Shown one piece after another: positions 13,406 through 20,353 of a DNA stretch of 33,185 bases (positions within the stretch are counted from its first letter, which is position 1; each line of letters opens with the position of its first letter). The stretch lies in IMG/VR virus record IMGVR_UViG_3300032006_000040, positions 1 through 33,185 of that record, one strand, 5' to 3'. The DNA is from a virus. A program made the position numbers and the translations under genes. The notes under the pieces are model-generated. The model had not been told where the DNA came from, ran no database searches, and saw only the letters and a program-made list of their open reading frames with translations.

Positions 13406-13587
13406 GCCTGTGGGCATGCAGGCGAACGCAGGACAAATTAAATCACGGGGCTCACACCGACAAGGACCAGCCACCACGTCCTGCTCCAGCCAAAGGCTGG
13501 CCCTGCGCAGCAGGCTGTCGAAGACAGCAGCAGGAGGGATACCCACCTCACAAACTACTAGTCACGGTAGCCTCTGGTGGGTTTGTG
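13406..13587. ncRNA. second structured segment of the control region
   Basis: A further run of hairpins follows the large element: GCCTG/CAGGC (13406-13423), GGAC/GTCC (13464-13481), CCAGCC-AAA-GGCTGG (13486-13500) enclosed by CCTGCT/AGCAGG (13480-13514), GCTGTC-GAA-GACAGC (13514-13528) and CACAAAC/GTTTGTG (13549-13587). The last competes with ACCCACC/GGTGGGT (13541-13582), so two exclusive states are possible. Weak - strand promoter-like boxes lie inside (13437-13463). It may be part of the same large RNA as 13198-13402 or a separate one. Confidence 0.4.
13437..13463 (-). promoter_or_regulatory. candidate promoter of the early unit
   Basis: On the - strand TTGTCG (13463-13458) and TTTAAT (13442-13437) stand 15 bases apart; they match sigma-70 boxes at 4/6 and 5/6. 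The spacing is two short of optimal. A start near 13430 would give a leader that contains the whole 13198-13402 element. This is a weak call. Confidence 0.25.
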
Positions 13588-13932
13588 TGTTCGTTAAGGT
13601 CGGGAACGGGGCTATGTGCCGAGGGTGGGGGTCAAGATATAGTGATATACGGTGTTTTGGGGAGTTTGGTTCAGTGGTTTGGGGTGGTGTGTTTGTTTGG
13701 TGGGTGTGTGGTTGGTTATGTCCTTGGTATCCTCCGAGTGTTGGGGCCTCTCTTGCCTTGACCTAGCCTCGCTGTGCTGGTCGCTCCGTGCCCCCCTGTT
13801 GTGTTGGGCCGTCGTGTCTGGACACGGAGTCAGATGCCCCTCTGACGGGCGATCGGACCGGTGTTAGCGGCGAGTGCGTTTGTACTGTATCATGTCGGCT
13901 TAGGGGGTTGATTCGTTTTTTGGAGATTTTTG
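13588..13932. other. rest of the divergent control region, no gene seen
   Basis: I see no credible gene in this stretch. It holds an A/T island GATATAGTGATATAC (13636-13650), the G/T-only tract 13651-13720, and hairpins CTCCGTG/CACGGAG (13784-13790 with 13823-13829) and GTCAGA-tgcccc-TCTGAC (13829-13846). A possible -10 box TATCAT lies at 13888-13893 with no good -35. The late + unit starts at 13933 after GGAG at 13922-13925. Late promoter, replication origin or packaging site could be here; none is proven. Confidence 0.5.
13651..13720 (+). other. G/T-only tract
   Basis: 66 of 70 bases on the + strand are G or T (one C, three A), with GGGG at 13659-13662 and 13681-13684 and a further GGG near 13701. 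GGG and GGGGG also occur just upstream (13623-13631). Such strand asymmetry can form G-quadruplexes or R-loops and is found at some replication or transcription control sites. It is not coding: no frame here has a start signal and sensible composition. Confidence 0.6.
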
Positions 13933-14772
13933 ATGGCTGAACGTAAACGGAACCGATCTAACTTTGGTGTTCGAGGTCTTGGTGCTGAAGAAAGTACAAA
14001 GAGCCAGCCTGCTACTCCTAAGCCGAGCCAGTCTCCTCCGCCATCACCTGACCGTTTAGCAGAACGCTCTGGTTTAGGGAGGGGCGTATACAGCAATAGG
14101 GATTATTACAATACGGCCACTTATTCGCTACCGGATGTGGCGAGTCTTGGTCGTGGTATTTCGCAGACACGACGTGGAGATGTACAACCGGCGTATAAAC
14201 CTACTGCACGTGGCGGTAGGGGCGATTACGATAACCCTAATGTTCCTACACGGGCTATGGCTGGCGGTCGCCCAAGAGTAGGTGGCGGTAGTGATGCTGT
14301 GGATGCACGAAGGCGGCGTAAAGCGTCAACAAAAGCCACATATCGTGAAATTGAGGCTGCCCCAGCAATTCGTAGCCAAGAAATCCAAGATCAAAATAAA
14401 ACCGCTGCAAGGCGTGAAGCTATTCGGACACGTGAAACGTATGAGCCTGCTGATAGAGGTGCGCTGTTCGAAGCAGAAAATACTGGCTGGAGTGCACACG
14501 TAAAGCATGAAAGAGGAAGTCAGGCTAACCGTCAAGAATATACCTATGGGGCAGCAGATTTCGGTATGGCCTCTGATGCTCTTATTAGCTGGGAAAACAA
14601 TAGAGCGGCTGCCCGAGATGCCGACCGGTGGGCTACAGGAAACAATGCGCTTGGGAGAGCAGACGCTTCAATGGCTGACTCACGTGTCACACCCCCATCA
14701 GTTCCAATCGAACAAAAAAAGAGTCGAGGCCGCATACGCCGAAACGACCGCAACATACAAGCCTTCTACTAG
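13933..14772 (+). CDS. unknown basic, disordered protein, first gene of the late unit
   Basis: 279 residues from the ATG at 13933, with GGAG eight bases upstream. The N-terminus is Arg/Lys-rich (MAERKRNRSNFGVRGLG) and continues with a Pro/Ser-rich linker, SQPATPKPSQSPPPSPD. Glycine/arginine repeats such as GRGVYSNRDYY, LGRGISQTRRG and ARGGRGDYDNP suggest nucleic-acid binding without a fixed fold. The C-terminal half is helical and charged (AAARDADRW), ending RGRIRRNDRNIQAFY. No family is recognised. A small-terminase role is possible given the position upstream of the large subunit, but five genes lie between and there is no clear helix-turn-helix. Confidence 0.6.
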   Translation: MAERKRNRSNFGVRGLGAEESTKSQPATPKPSQSPPPSPDRLAERSGLGRGVYSNRDYYNTATYSLPDVASLGRGISQTRRGDVQPAYKPTARGGRGDYDNPNVPTRAMAGGRPRVGGGSDAVDARRRRKASTKATYREIEAAPAIRSQEIQDQNKTAARREAIRTRETYEPADRGALFEAENTGWSAHVKHERGSQANRQEYTYGAADFGMASDALISWENNRAAARDADRWATGNNALGRADASMADSRVTPPSVPIEQKKSRGRIRRNDRNIQAFY

Positions 14773-14781
14773 GGAGAAATC

Positions 14782-14922
14782 ATGGACGACTACTCACACG
14801 CAATAGAAGTATCACGCGAACGAGCCGACGAAGGCCGAGATTTTGACCCTGAGATCTTTGATCTCATGGAAGGAAACGGCAACCAGTCACGAATCAACGA
14901 TGGGCAACCATCGTCCTCCTGA
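14782..14922 (+). CDS. 46-residue acidic protein
   Basis: An ATG at 14782 with AGGGAGAA upstream opens a 46-codon frame to the TGA at 14922. The product starts MDDYSHAIEVSRERADEGRD and ends NDGQPSSS; a helix is followed by an unstructured tail. It fills the space between the first late gene and a membrane protein gene. Unknown function. Confidence 0.6.
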   Translation: MDDYSHAIEVSRERADEGRDFDPEIFDLMEGNGNQSRINDGQPSSS

Positions 14923-14928
14923 CCCATT

Positions 14929-15204
14929 ATGACAATAGAAGACATAGCAGAGCGTTCTGATGTCTGGCGAGACTCCATAGAACACATTCTGAAAAACGTC
15001 AAAGCTATTGCTGGGGCGGTTGTCGCAGCCATCATTGGTGTCTGGGCGTTCTGGCCCAGTGGAGATCCAGAACCCACAGCCCCAATCACAGATGAAGCAT
15101 GTGTAGCTTTACTCGGATCATTGAATGATGAAAGTGTGCGAAACTGGTCAGAAGAACAGTGGGGCGTCTTCGAGGCGTCGCAACGAGCATTGGAATGTGA
15201 CTAA
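14929..15204 (+). CDS. small single-pass membrane protein (holin-like candidate)
   Basis: 91 residues. A short charged N-terminus (MTIEDIAERSDVWRDSIEHI) leads to one membrane helix at about residues 25-43 (KAIAGAVVAAIIGVWAFWP), then a soluble acidic tail of about 45 residues with two cysteines. A Gly/Ala/Val-rich single helix with a short N-terminus fits some holins, and the next gene also has a membrane helix, so this pair could serve lysis. However, the lysozyme-like gene lies far away on the other strand. The stop overlaps the next ATG (TAATG). The function is inference. Confidence 0.55.
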   Translation: MTIEDIAERSDVWRDSIEHILKNVKAIAGAVVAAIIGVWAFWPSGDPEPTAPITDEACVALLGSLNDESVRNWSEEQWGVFEASQRALECD

Positions 15205-15647
15205 TGGCTGAAGATATAGAAAACGACTTTAAACAAATCAAAGTCAGCCGCCTAACTCTCGGACTTATCATGTCCGTAGCAGTCACCTCAGGCGTAATTG
15301 TGTGGAACGCCGCCCAAGTAGCAGGCCGAATAGGCGAACTCGAAGACACAGTGAACCGAGTAGAACAAGACATGGGTGAGTTGCAAATCGAAACCGACCC
15401 CACAATCCTCCTCAGACTCGACTCATTAGAAGAAAAAATCGACGAGCTTGCCGATACTGACCACAATGCGGAACTCACGTCCCGAGTCGTGGAACTTGAA
15501 GAATGGATTGAGGAACTCGACCGAGACAACGGTGAAGAATTTAAGTGGGAAATAGACGATCTTCACCATAGGACATATGTATTGGAAGAAGCAATCCGTA
15601 GTAGATCTTGGGGGGAAAATTTTCTTCGGGAACATTTTGGGTGGTAG
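15204..15647 (+). CDS. membrane-anchored coiled-coil protein
   Basis: 147 residues. After a short N-terminus comes one membrane helix (about residues 17-36, LTLGLIMSVAVTSGVIVW), then a long acidic coiled coil to about residue 125 with heptads such as IGELEDTVNRVEQDMGEL, LDSLEEKIDEL and VVELEEWIEELD. The end is WGENFLREHFGW. This is the layout of phage spanin-like or membrane-anchored accessory proteins. In a Gram-positive host a spanin would not be needed, so a holin regulator or anchor is an alternative. Coupled to the previous gene by TAATG. Confidence 0.55.
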   Translation: MAEDIENDFKQIKVSRLTLGLIMSVAVTSGVIVWNAAQVAGRIGELEDTVNRVEQDMGELQIETDPTILLRLDSLEEKIDELADTDHNAELTSRVVELEEWIEELDRDNGEEFKWEIDDLHHRTYVLEEAIRSRSWGENFLREHFGW

Positions 15648-15650
15648 CTG

Positions 15651-15734
15651 ATGACAAAATGCCCAAATTGTAATTGTGAGTCATGCCCCTGTAGCTGCAA
15701 TCATTGTGATTGTTGTGGACATATGGATGGCTGA
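15651..15734 (+). CDS. 27-residue cysteine-rich mini-protein
   Basis: An ATG at 15651, three bases after the previous stop, opens a frame of 27 codons whose TGA overlaps the ferredoxin ATG (TGATG). The product has nine cysteines (residues 4, 7, 9, 12, 14, 16, 19, 21, 22) and two histidines, with CPNCNCESCPCSC at its start. This density is metallothionein-like. The block CNCESCP....C.C matches a block of the larger Cys-rich protein at 15976 (CACEHCP....C.C), so the two may be related. A role in binding zinc, copper or iron, or in donating metal to the neighbouring ferredoxin, is inferred. The frame is short, but coding is supported by coupling on the 3' side and by the shared motif. Confidence 0.6.
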   Translation: MTKCPNCNCESCPCSCNHCDCCGHMDG

Positions 15735-15976
15735 TGAAAGTTTGGATCGACCAAGATCTCTGCACCGGTGACGGGTTATGTGCAGAAATATGTCCTGAAG
15801 TTTTTATTATGCGAGATGACGGACTCGCCTATGTCCAAGAAAACGGGCATGTGTTCGACGATCCGGGTGGGGCGCTTGGGTTAGCAAACTTTAAGGAAAG
15901 TGAATTAGAAGCAGTTATCGAATCGGCAGAGGAATGTCCGGGGGAATGTATTTACATTGAAGTAAGTTCTGGGTAA
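15734..15976 (+). CDS. single-cluster ferredoxin (actinobacterial type, Asp at the second ligand position)
   Basis: 80 residues from the ATG at 15734. The signature CTGDGLCAEICPEVF has C10, D13, C16 and C20-Pro, and the last half CP motif is EECPGEC (C68-Pro, C72). In the usual C-x2-C-x2-C-x3-C-P pattern the second position is Asp, as in Pyrococcus furiosus ferredoxin, so a 4Fe-4S cluster with an Asp ligand, or a 3Fe-4S cluster, is expected. Such ferredoxins pass one electron, for example to cytochrome P450s or other reductases in actinobacteria. The gene overlaps a Cys-rich mini-protein gene on one side and a Cys-rich protein gene on the other (TAATG), inside the late unit before the terminase. 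A phage ferredoxin is uncommon; its partner is unknown. The PAPS-reductase-like protein is one candidate but lies in the early unit. Confidence 0.85.
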   Translation: MKVWIDQDLCTGDGLCAEICPEVFIMRDDGLAYVQENGHVFDDPGGALGLANFKESELEAVIESAEECPGECIYIEVSSG

Positions 15977-16254
15977 TGGTTATTTATGGGTGTTTATGTG
16001 AAGAAGAAGAATGTATATGCCACTTCTATCACTATGACTGCGCCTGTGAGCATTGCCCAGACTGCGCTGACGAATGTTTTTGTTTCGAATATGCAGAATG
16101 GATAGAAGAACCTATGGAACCAACCACACTTGCCGAAATTTTTGAACAGAACCCCGACCTTTTAGGGGAACGAGGGCCAGTCGATCCTTTTGAAGACGAT
16201 GAGCTTTTAGAATGCGGTTTAGAAAATCCTGAGATTTGCGATACCTGCCAATAA
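15976..16254 (+). CDS. cysteine-rich acidic protein
   Basis: 92 residues, coupled to the ferredoxin by TAATG. Ten cysteines crowd the first 36 residues (6, 8, 13, 15, 22, 24, 27, 30, 34, 36) with three histidines; three more lie near the C-terminus (80, 88, 91). The rest is acidic with PTTLAEIFEQNP and EDDELLECG. This looks like a metal-binding protein, possibly with zinc or Fe-S sites, with a short acidic linker between two metal-binding parts. Part of its N-terminal block resembles the mini-protein at 15651. No named family is recognised. The terminase gene starts nine bases downstream. Confidence 0.65.
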   Translation: MVIYGCLCEEEECICHFYHYDCACEHCPDCADECFCFEYAEWIEEPMEPTTLAEIFEQNPDLLGERGPVDPFEDDELLECGLENPEICDTCQ

Positions 16255-16263
16255 GGGGCCCAT

Positions 16264-18186
16264 ATGCCATCTGGAAAAGCGACCACTGTTGAGAAATGGA
16301 CTGATTATTTAGCGTTTCGGCGGCAAGGTCAATCAATCTTCCACGCTGCTAAAGAATGCGGCCTTTCCTACCATGCGTGCAAAGATGCAGAAAATGGGCG
16401 TGCGCCTAAAAACTATTTAACTGCAGAAGCCGCAGTAGGCAAAATGACCCAGCCGGAGGTCCCAGAATATGATGAGCTTTCTCCCGAGGCGCAGGCTGCA
16501 TACGATAATATCGAAGTCTTTGCCAAAAGGTATTTCGGCATTATTTTACAACCGTGGCAGATTGAAGCAACCGAACGGATCATGGATCTCCTCGACACAG
16601 AATACGAGGAATACGCCGTAATCAACGCCCCACCCGGTACAGGCAAATCCACATTCTTCGCAAAAGTATTGCCTGCATGGGCAACAGTCCGCAACCGAGC
16701 CATACGTGGAATGATCGGATCCTCTACCCAACGGCTAGCTGAATGGTATGCACGGCGACTACGTGCAGAATTTGATAGAGGTATCCCAGTTAAAGCTGAA
16801 CTTAATGATGTGAGACTCAACTTAGCTGTAGATGCTGAAGCAACTTTGCAAGAAGACTTTGGTATGTTCCGTCCAGACTCGACAGAGATATGGCGAGCCG
16901 AAGCTTTCACAGTGTTACAGAAAGATGACACCCCACTTTCGCAGAAAGAACCTACGTGGTCTGCCTTCGGAATGGACTCCGGTTTCCTCGGGGGCCGTTT
17001 CGATCTAGTTATATGGGACGACGTATACGATCCACGCAAAATGCGTTCTTCTGAATCCCGCGAAGATATGCGAAGATGGTGGGATGAAGTGGCTGAAACA
17101 AGGCTCGAACCCGGCGGACTACTTGTACTACAAGGACAGCGAATGTCCGCTGACGATATTTACCGATACGCACTTGATAAAGTGGCCCCACCAGACGACT
17201 ATGAACTCGAAGAATTCGACCCAGAAGACGCACCAGATGACTGGAGGAAATACACTCATCTTAAATATCAAGCGCATTACGAAGAAAATTGTCAAGGCGA
17301 CCACAAACCTGACGCCGCATCTTGGCCCGAAGGGTGCCTACTTTACCCTCGGCGGCTCCCGTGGCGACGACTCCGCCACATCAAAGCTCAAACCCCAGAC
17401 CGGTTTGAAGTCCTTTACCAACAGTCAGATGTAAACCCGTCAAATGTTCTTGTCGATCCTTTATGGGTAAGCGGAGGCGTAGGCAAAGACGGGGTGCATT
17501 ACCCCGGATGCTGGGACGACGACCGGGATTTATGGGAACTCCCCAATGTCCACACAGACGATCTTTTCGTAGTAGCAACCGCAGACCCCTCGCCAGCTAA
17601 TTTCTGGGCAATACAATGCTGGGCCTATAATCCTTTTACAGAGTTCCGGTATCTCCTAGAATCGTATCGCCGGAAAATGGACGCACCAGCGTTCCTTGAT
17701 TGGAGCCACGAACGCCAAGCATTTTCAGGAGTTGCTGAAGATTGGTGGCAAATAAGTTCAGATATGGGGGCTCCAATAACTCATTGGATTATTGAAGCAA
17801 ATGCCGCACAAAAATTTATTCTCCAATACGATCACTTCAGGCGTTGGGCAGCGCTACGCAACGTCCAGCTTGTGCCGCATTATACGCACTCTAAAAATAA
17901 GGGCGACCCCAAGTACGGGGTGCAAATGCTTGCTCCGTTATGGCGCGTTGGCAGAGTGCGTTTGCCCGGTAAAAGAGACACAGAAGCAAGACCACATTCG
18001 CTTTTACTGATAAACGAAGTTACCAGATGGAACGCCGAAGGTACTGGTTCACGCACAGACGACTGTGTTATGGCAGAATGGTTCCTAGAACATAACCTAG
18101 ATAAGATTTATGTTCCGTATGATATGCAAACTCGCCAATGGCGACCCTCGTGGCTGTCGGCTGAATCTGAAATTGTGATGAGGTAA
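16264..18186 (+). CDS. terL: terminase large subunit
   Basis: 640 residues with AAGGGG before the ATG. An N-terminal helix-turn-helix (about 24-45, SIFHAAKECGLSYHACKDA) may bind DNA or the small subunit. The ATPase has Walker A PPGTGKST (123-130), an adenine-side QPWQIE (96-101) and Walker B FDLVIWDD (246-253), followed by LLVLQGQRM (about 286-294) as coupling motif. The nuclease has D441 in TADPS, E511 in WIIEAN and D599/D600 in TDDCVM, the three acidic positions of the RNase H-like domain. It translocates DNA into the prohead and cuts concatemers. No separate small-subunit gene is obvious nearby. The gene is directly followed by the portal gene (two bases apart), and preceded by the cysteine-rich cassette. 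Confidence 0.9.
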   Translation: MPSGKATTVEKWTDYLAFRRQGQSIFHAAKECGLSYHACKDAENGRAPKNYLTAEAAVGKMTQPEVPEYDELSPEAQAAYDNIEVFAKRYFGIILQPWQIEATERIMDLLDTEYEEYAVINAPPGTGKSTFFAKVLPAWATVRNRAIRGMIGSSTQRLAEWYARRLRAEFDRGIPVKAELNDVRLNLAVDAEATLQEDFGMFRPDSTEIWRAEAFTVLQKDDTPLSQKEPTWSAFGMDSGFLGGRFDLVIWDDVYDPRKMRSSESREDMRRWWDEVAETRLEPGGLLVLQGQRMSADDIYRYALDKVAPPDDYELEEFDPEDAPDDWRKYTHLKYQAHYEENCQGDHKPDAASWPEGCLLYPRRLPWRRLRHIKAQTPDRFEVLYQQSDVNPSNVLVDPLWVSGGVGKDGVHYPGCWDDDRDLWELPNVHTDDLFVVATADPSPANFWAIQCWAYNPFTEFRYLLESYRRKMDAPAFLDWSHERQAFSGVAEDWWQISSDMGAPITHWIIEANAAQKFILQYDHFRRWAALRNVQLVPHYTHSKNKGDPKYGVQMLAPLWRVGRVRLPGKRDTEARPHSLLLINEVTRWNAEGTGSRTDDCVMAEWFLEHNLDKIYVPYDMQTRQWRPSWLSAESEIVMR

Positions 18187-18188
18187 GA

Positions 18189-19955
18189 GTGAAAACAGTC
18201 GATGAGATCCTTGCACTATACACCGTTCGTTCAAGAGCAAACGATGGTGCAAAACAAAAAATGCGGACTCTCCGTGATTACTATAACGGTGATGTCATAG
18301 TACCACTACCAGAACTTAACTCCGACGAACAATCCGCAGTTGCAAACTTATTGTCACAAGGGCTCGACCAAACAGCAATGCGTATCGCATCAACAGCCCC
18401 CGACATTTATTGTCCACCGACTGATCCTTCTAAAAAGAAATCACGAGACAACGCAAGCATTCGCAGGCGAGCACTATTTGGTTGGTGGGAACACAGCCGA
18501 ATGGATTTGCAACTAGCTAAACGAGCACGCCAGTTAATCGGATATGCAACAACTTGCACACAACTCAGATTCAACATGGAAACTGGTGCCCCGGAATGGC
18601 ATTTGCGTGATCCGCTAACTGCGTATCCAGCAACAATGATGGGCGTAGACGATATGCGCCCAAGAGATGTCATCTTTGCATACGAGCGTCCGCTTGGGTG
18701 GTTGCGCCAAATGTATCCAGAAGCTGCACGCAAATTCTCTGGTGATGGTTTAGCAAGCGACGATCAAGGCATAGAGCTTCTTGAATATGTAGACGAAGAA
18801 GAAACAGTTCTTATCGGAAGTAGGTCGCCTCTGAACTCGGGGATGTATAGCCCTATACCGCAGAAAGAAAGCAAATCTGTAGTCGTAGAACTCGAACGTA
18901 CCCCTAACCCGTTAGGGCAAACGCCTGTAGTGTGCGCTCAAAGAATTAGTCTCGATAATGCACAAGGACAGTTCGATGGCATCATTGGCATGTACCAGAT
19001 GCAAGCTCGGTTAATGGCTCTTGAAGTTATAGCTGTACAAAAAGGTGTATTCCCTGACACATGGTTAGTGGGCCGTCAAGGGGAAACCCCACAAATAGTT
19101 AACCCAGCAGATGGGCTGACTGGAGAAGTTGGGGTAGTAAGAGGCGGCGATCTACGGGATATACAAACACAACCCGGATATATGACTAACCCGGCGATTG
19201 ATAGATTAGAACGAGCCCAGCGCTTAACAGCAGGTATACCTGCCGAATTTGGTGGTGAGTCACCATCCAATATTCGTACAGGGCGTAGAGGTGACGCAGT
19301 TCTGTCAGCCGTCGTGGATTTCGCAGTACAAGAAGCACAACGAATCATGGCTCGGTCGCTGCAAGAAGAAAACAAACTAGCAATAGATATATCTAAAGCT
19401 TATGCAGGATCAAAAGCCAAAACATTTTATGTAAGCACAAAGAATGCTAAAGGTCGAGTTGATTATCGACCTCGGGAAAACTTTGACTCAACAGACAATG
19501 TTGTGTCTTATTCACATCCGGGTGCAGACATCAACAATCTTGTCATAGGGGGAGGACAACGAGTCGGAATGGGCACCATGTCCAAGAAATCGTTTATGGC
19601 GATTGACCCACTGGTCGATGATCCAGAGTTTGAACACGATACGGTAATCGGCGAACAACTAGAACAAGCACTACTGGCATCTGTGCAGCAGCAAGCATCG
19701 CAAGGAGCTATACCCCCAGCGGATCTTGCTCGCATCATGGAACTAGTGATGAACGATAAACTGGAACTAGCCGGTGCTGTGGAAAAGGTGCAACGAGAAG
19801 CGCAGGAACGCCAAGCTGAACTTGTTGAAGCAATGGCCCCTGAAGCGCAACCCGGACTAGCAATGCCCGGCATGGGTGCCGAATCGCCTGTCATGGGGGA
19901 GCCTGAACCGCAGGCAGGGCCACCCGGACTCGAAGAATTGATTGGGGCTCTCTGA
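18189..19955 (+). CDS. portal protein
   Basis: 588 residues, GTG start at 18189. Placement after terminase, the size and the N-terminal start (LYTVRSRANDGAKQKMRTLRDYYNGD) fit a portal, as do the central WRLMQ-type helices with LGQTPVVCAQRISL and FDGIIGMYQMQARL, and the region GIPAEFGGESPSNIRTGRRG, which is like the DPTAKTGRA/SxxSGxA loop in other portals (each part quoted separately). The C-terminus (about 500-588) is Gln/Glu/Pro/Met-rich and low in complexity (MPGMGAESPVMGEPEPQ). It would form the dodecameric ring at one capsid vertex through which DNA passes. Its stop overlaps the next ATG (TGATG). Confidence 0.8.
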   Translation: MKTVDEILALYTVRSRANDGAKQKMRTLRDYYNGDVIVPLPELNSDEQSAVANLLSQGLDQTAMRIASTAPDIYCPPTDPSKKKSRDNASIRRRALFGWWEHSRMDLQLAKRARQLIGYATTCTQLRFNMETGAPEWHLRDPLTAYPATMMGVDDMRPRDVIFAYERPLGWLRQMYPEAARKFSGDGLASDDQGIELLEYVDEEETVLIGSRSPLNSGMYSPIPQKESKSVVVELERTPNPLGQTPVVCAQRISLDNAQGQFDGIIGMYQMQARLMALEVIAVQKGVFPDTWLVGRQGETPQIVNPADGLTGEVGVVRGGDLRDIQTQPGYMTNPAIDRLERAQRLTAGIPAEFGGESPSNIRTGRRGDAVLSAVVDFAVQEAQRIMARSLQEENKLAIDISKAYAGSKAKTFYVSTKNAKGRVDYRPRENFDSTDNVVSYSHPGADINNLVIGGGQRVGMGTMSKKSFMAIDPLVDDPEFEHDTVIGEQLEQALLASVQQQASQGAIPPADLARIMELVMNDKLELAGAVEKVQREAQERQAELVEAMAPEAQPGLAMPGMGAESPVMGEPEPQAGPPGLEELIGAL

Positions 19956-20353
19956 TGCCACGTAAGGGAATGGGACAAAAAATACAGACAGCTAAAGGTC
20001 AAGAGTACGGGCAAGCAACTCAACAAGAAGAAGCGCAACGTGTAGCGCCACTTCCAGAGCTTGCTCCTCCACCACGGCCACAGCGTCGTGAACCTGTTCG
20101 CCAAGCAACTCCTCCGGGGGCAGCAGGCGATCCTTTCCGAAGTAGCGAACGACCCAACGAACCCGTTACCATGCCGGTAACCCAGACAGCAGAATCGCAG
20201 ATACAGTTAAGTCCAGAACGGGCACAATCTATTCCTCCTGTGCTGCACATGCTGTACTCAATGGCGAATAGCGCTTATGCAGACCCAGCTTTGCAAGACT
20301 TTGTTCGGAGAATGGAAAACTTCACCCCAACTAAATACGATCCTCCGCGATGA
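19955..20353 (+). CDS. unknown Pro/Gln-rich protein after the portal gene
   Basis: 132 residues, ATG overlapping the portal stop. The first 80 residues are low complexity (KIQTAKGQEYGQATQQEEAQ, PLPELAPPPRPQRREP), probably disordered. The last 50 are more ordered (AQSIPPVLHMLYSMANSAYADPALQDFVRRMENF). Such small proteins between portal and next head gene can be scaffold-like or assembly factors. Its TGA overlaps the ATG of the giant gene by four bases. No family recognised. Confidence 0.6.
   Translation: MPRKGMGQKIQTAKGQEYGQATQQEEAQRVAPLPELAPPPRPQRREPVRQATPPGAAGDPFRSSERPNEPVTMPVTQTAESQIQLSPERAQSIPPVLHMLYSMANSAYADPALQDFVRRMENFTPTKYDPPR

Noticed and set aside
13198-13587. CRISPR-like repeats in the structured control region
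   Set aside because: The similar segments are inverted, not direct, and there is no regular spacing; there is no array in the window.
13410-13766. 118-codon + frame in the control region
   Set aside because: Its C-terminal half is Trp/Gly/Val-rich because of the G/T tract, and there is no ribosome-binding site.
13881-13893. Late promoter with TATCAT as -10 box
   Set aside because: No acceptable -35 hexamer at 16-18 bases; kept only as a remark in the control-region entry.
16413-17039. 208-codon - strand frame opposite the terminase
   Set aside because: Ser/Arg-rich antisense of the terminase ATPase domain, whose motifs are intact on the + strand.
19508-20104. 198-codon - strand frame opposite portal and the following gene
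   Set aside because: Ser/Cys/Pro-rich antisense shadow spanning two + genes.
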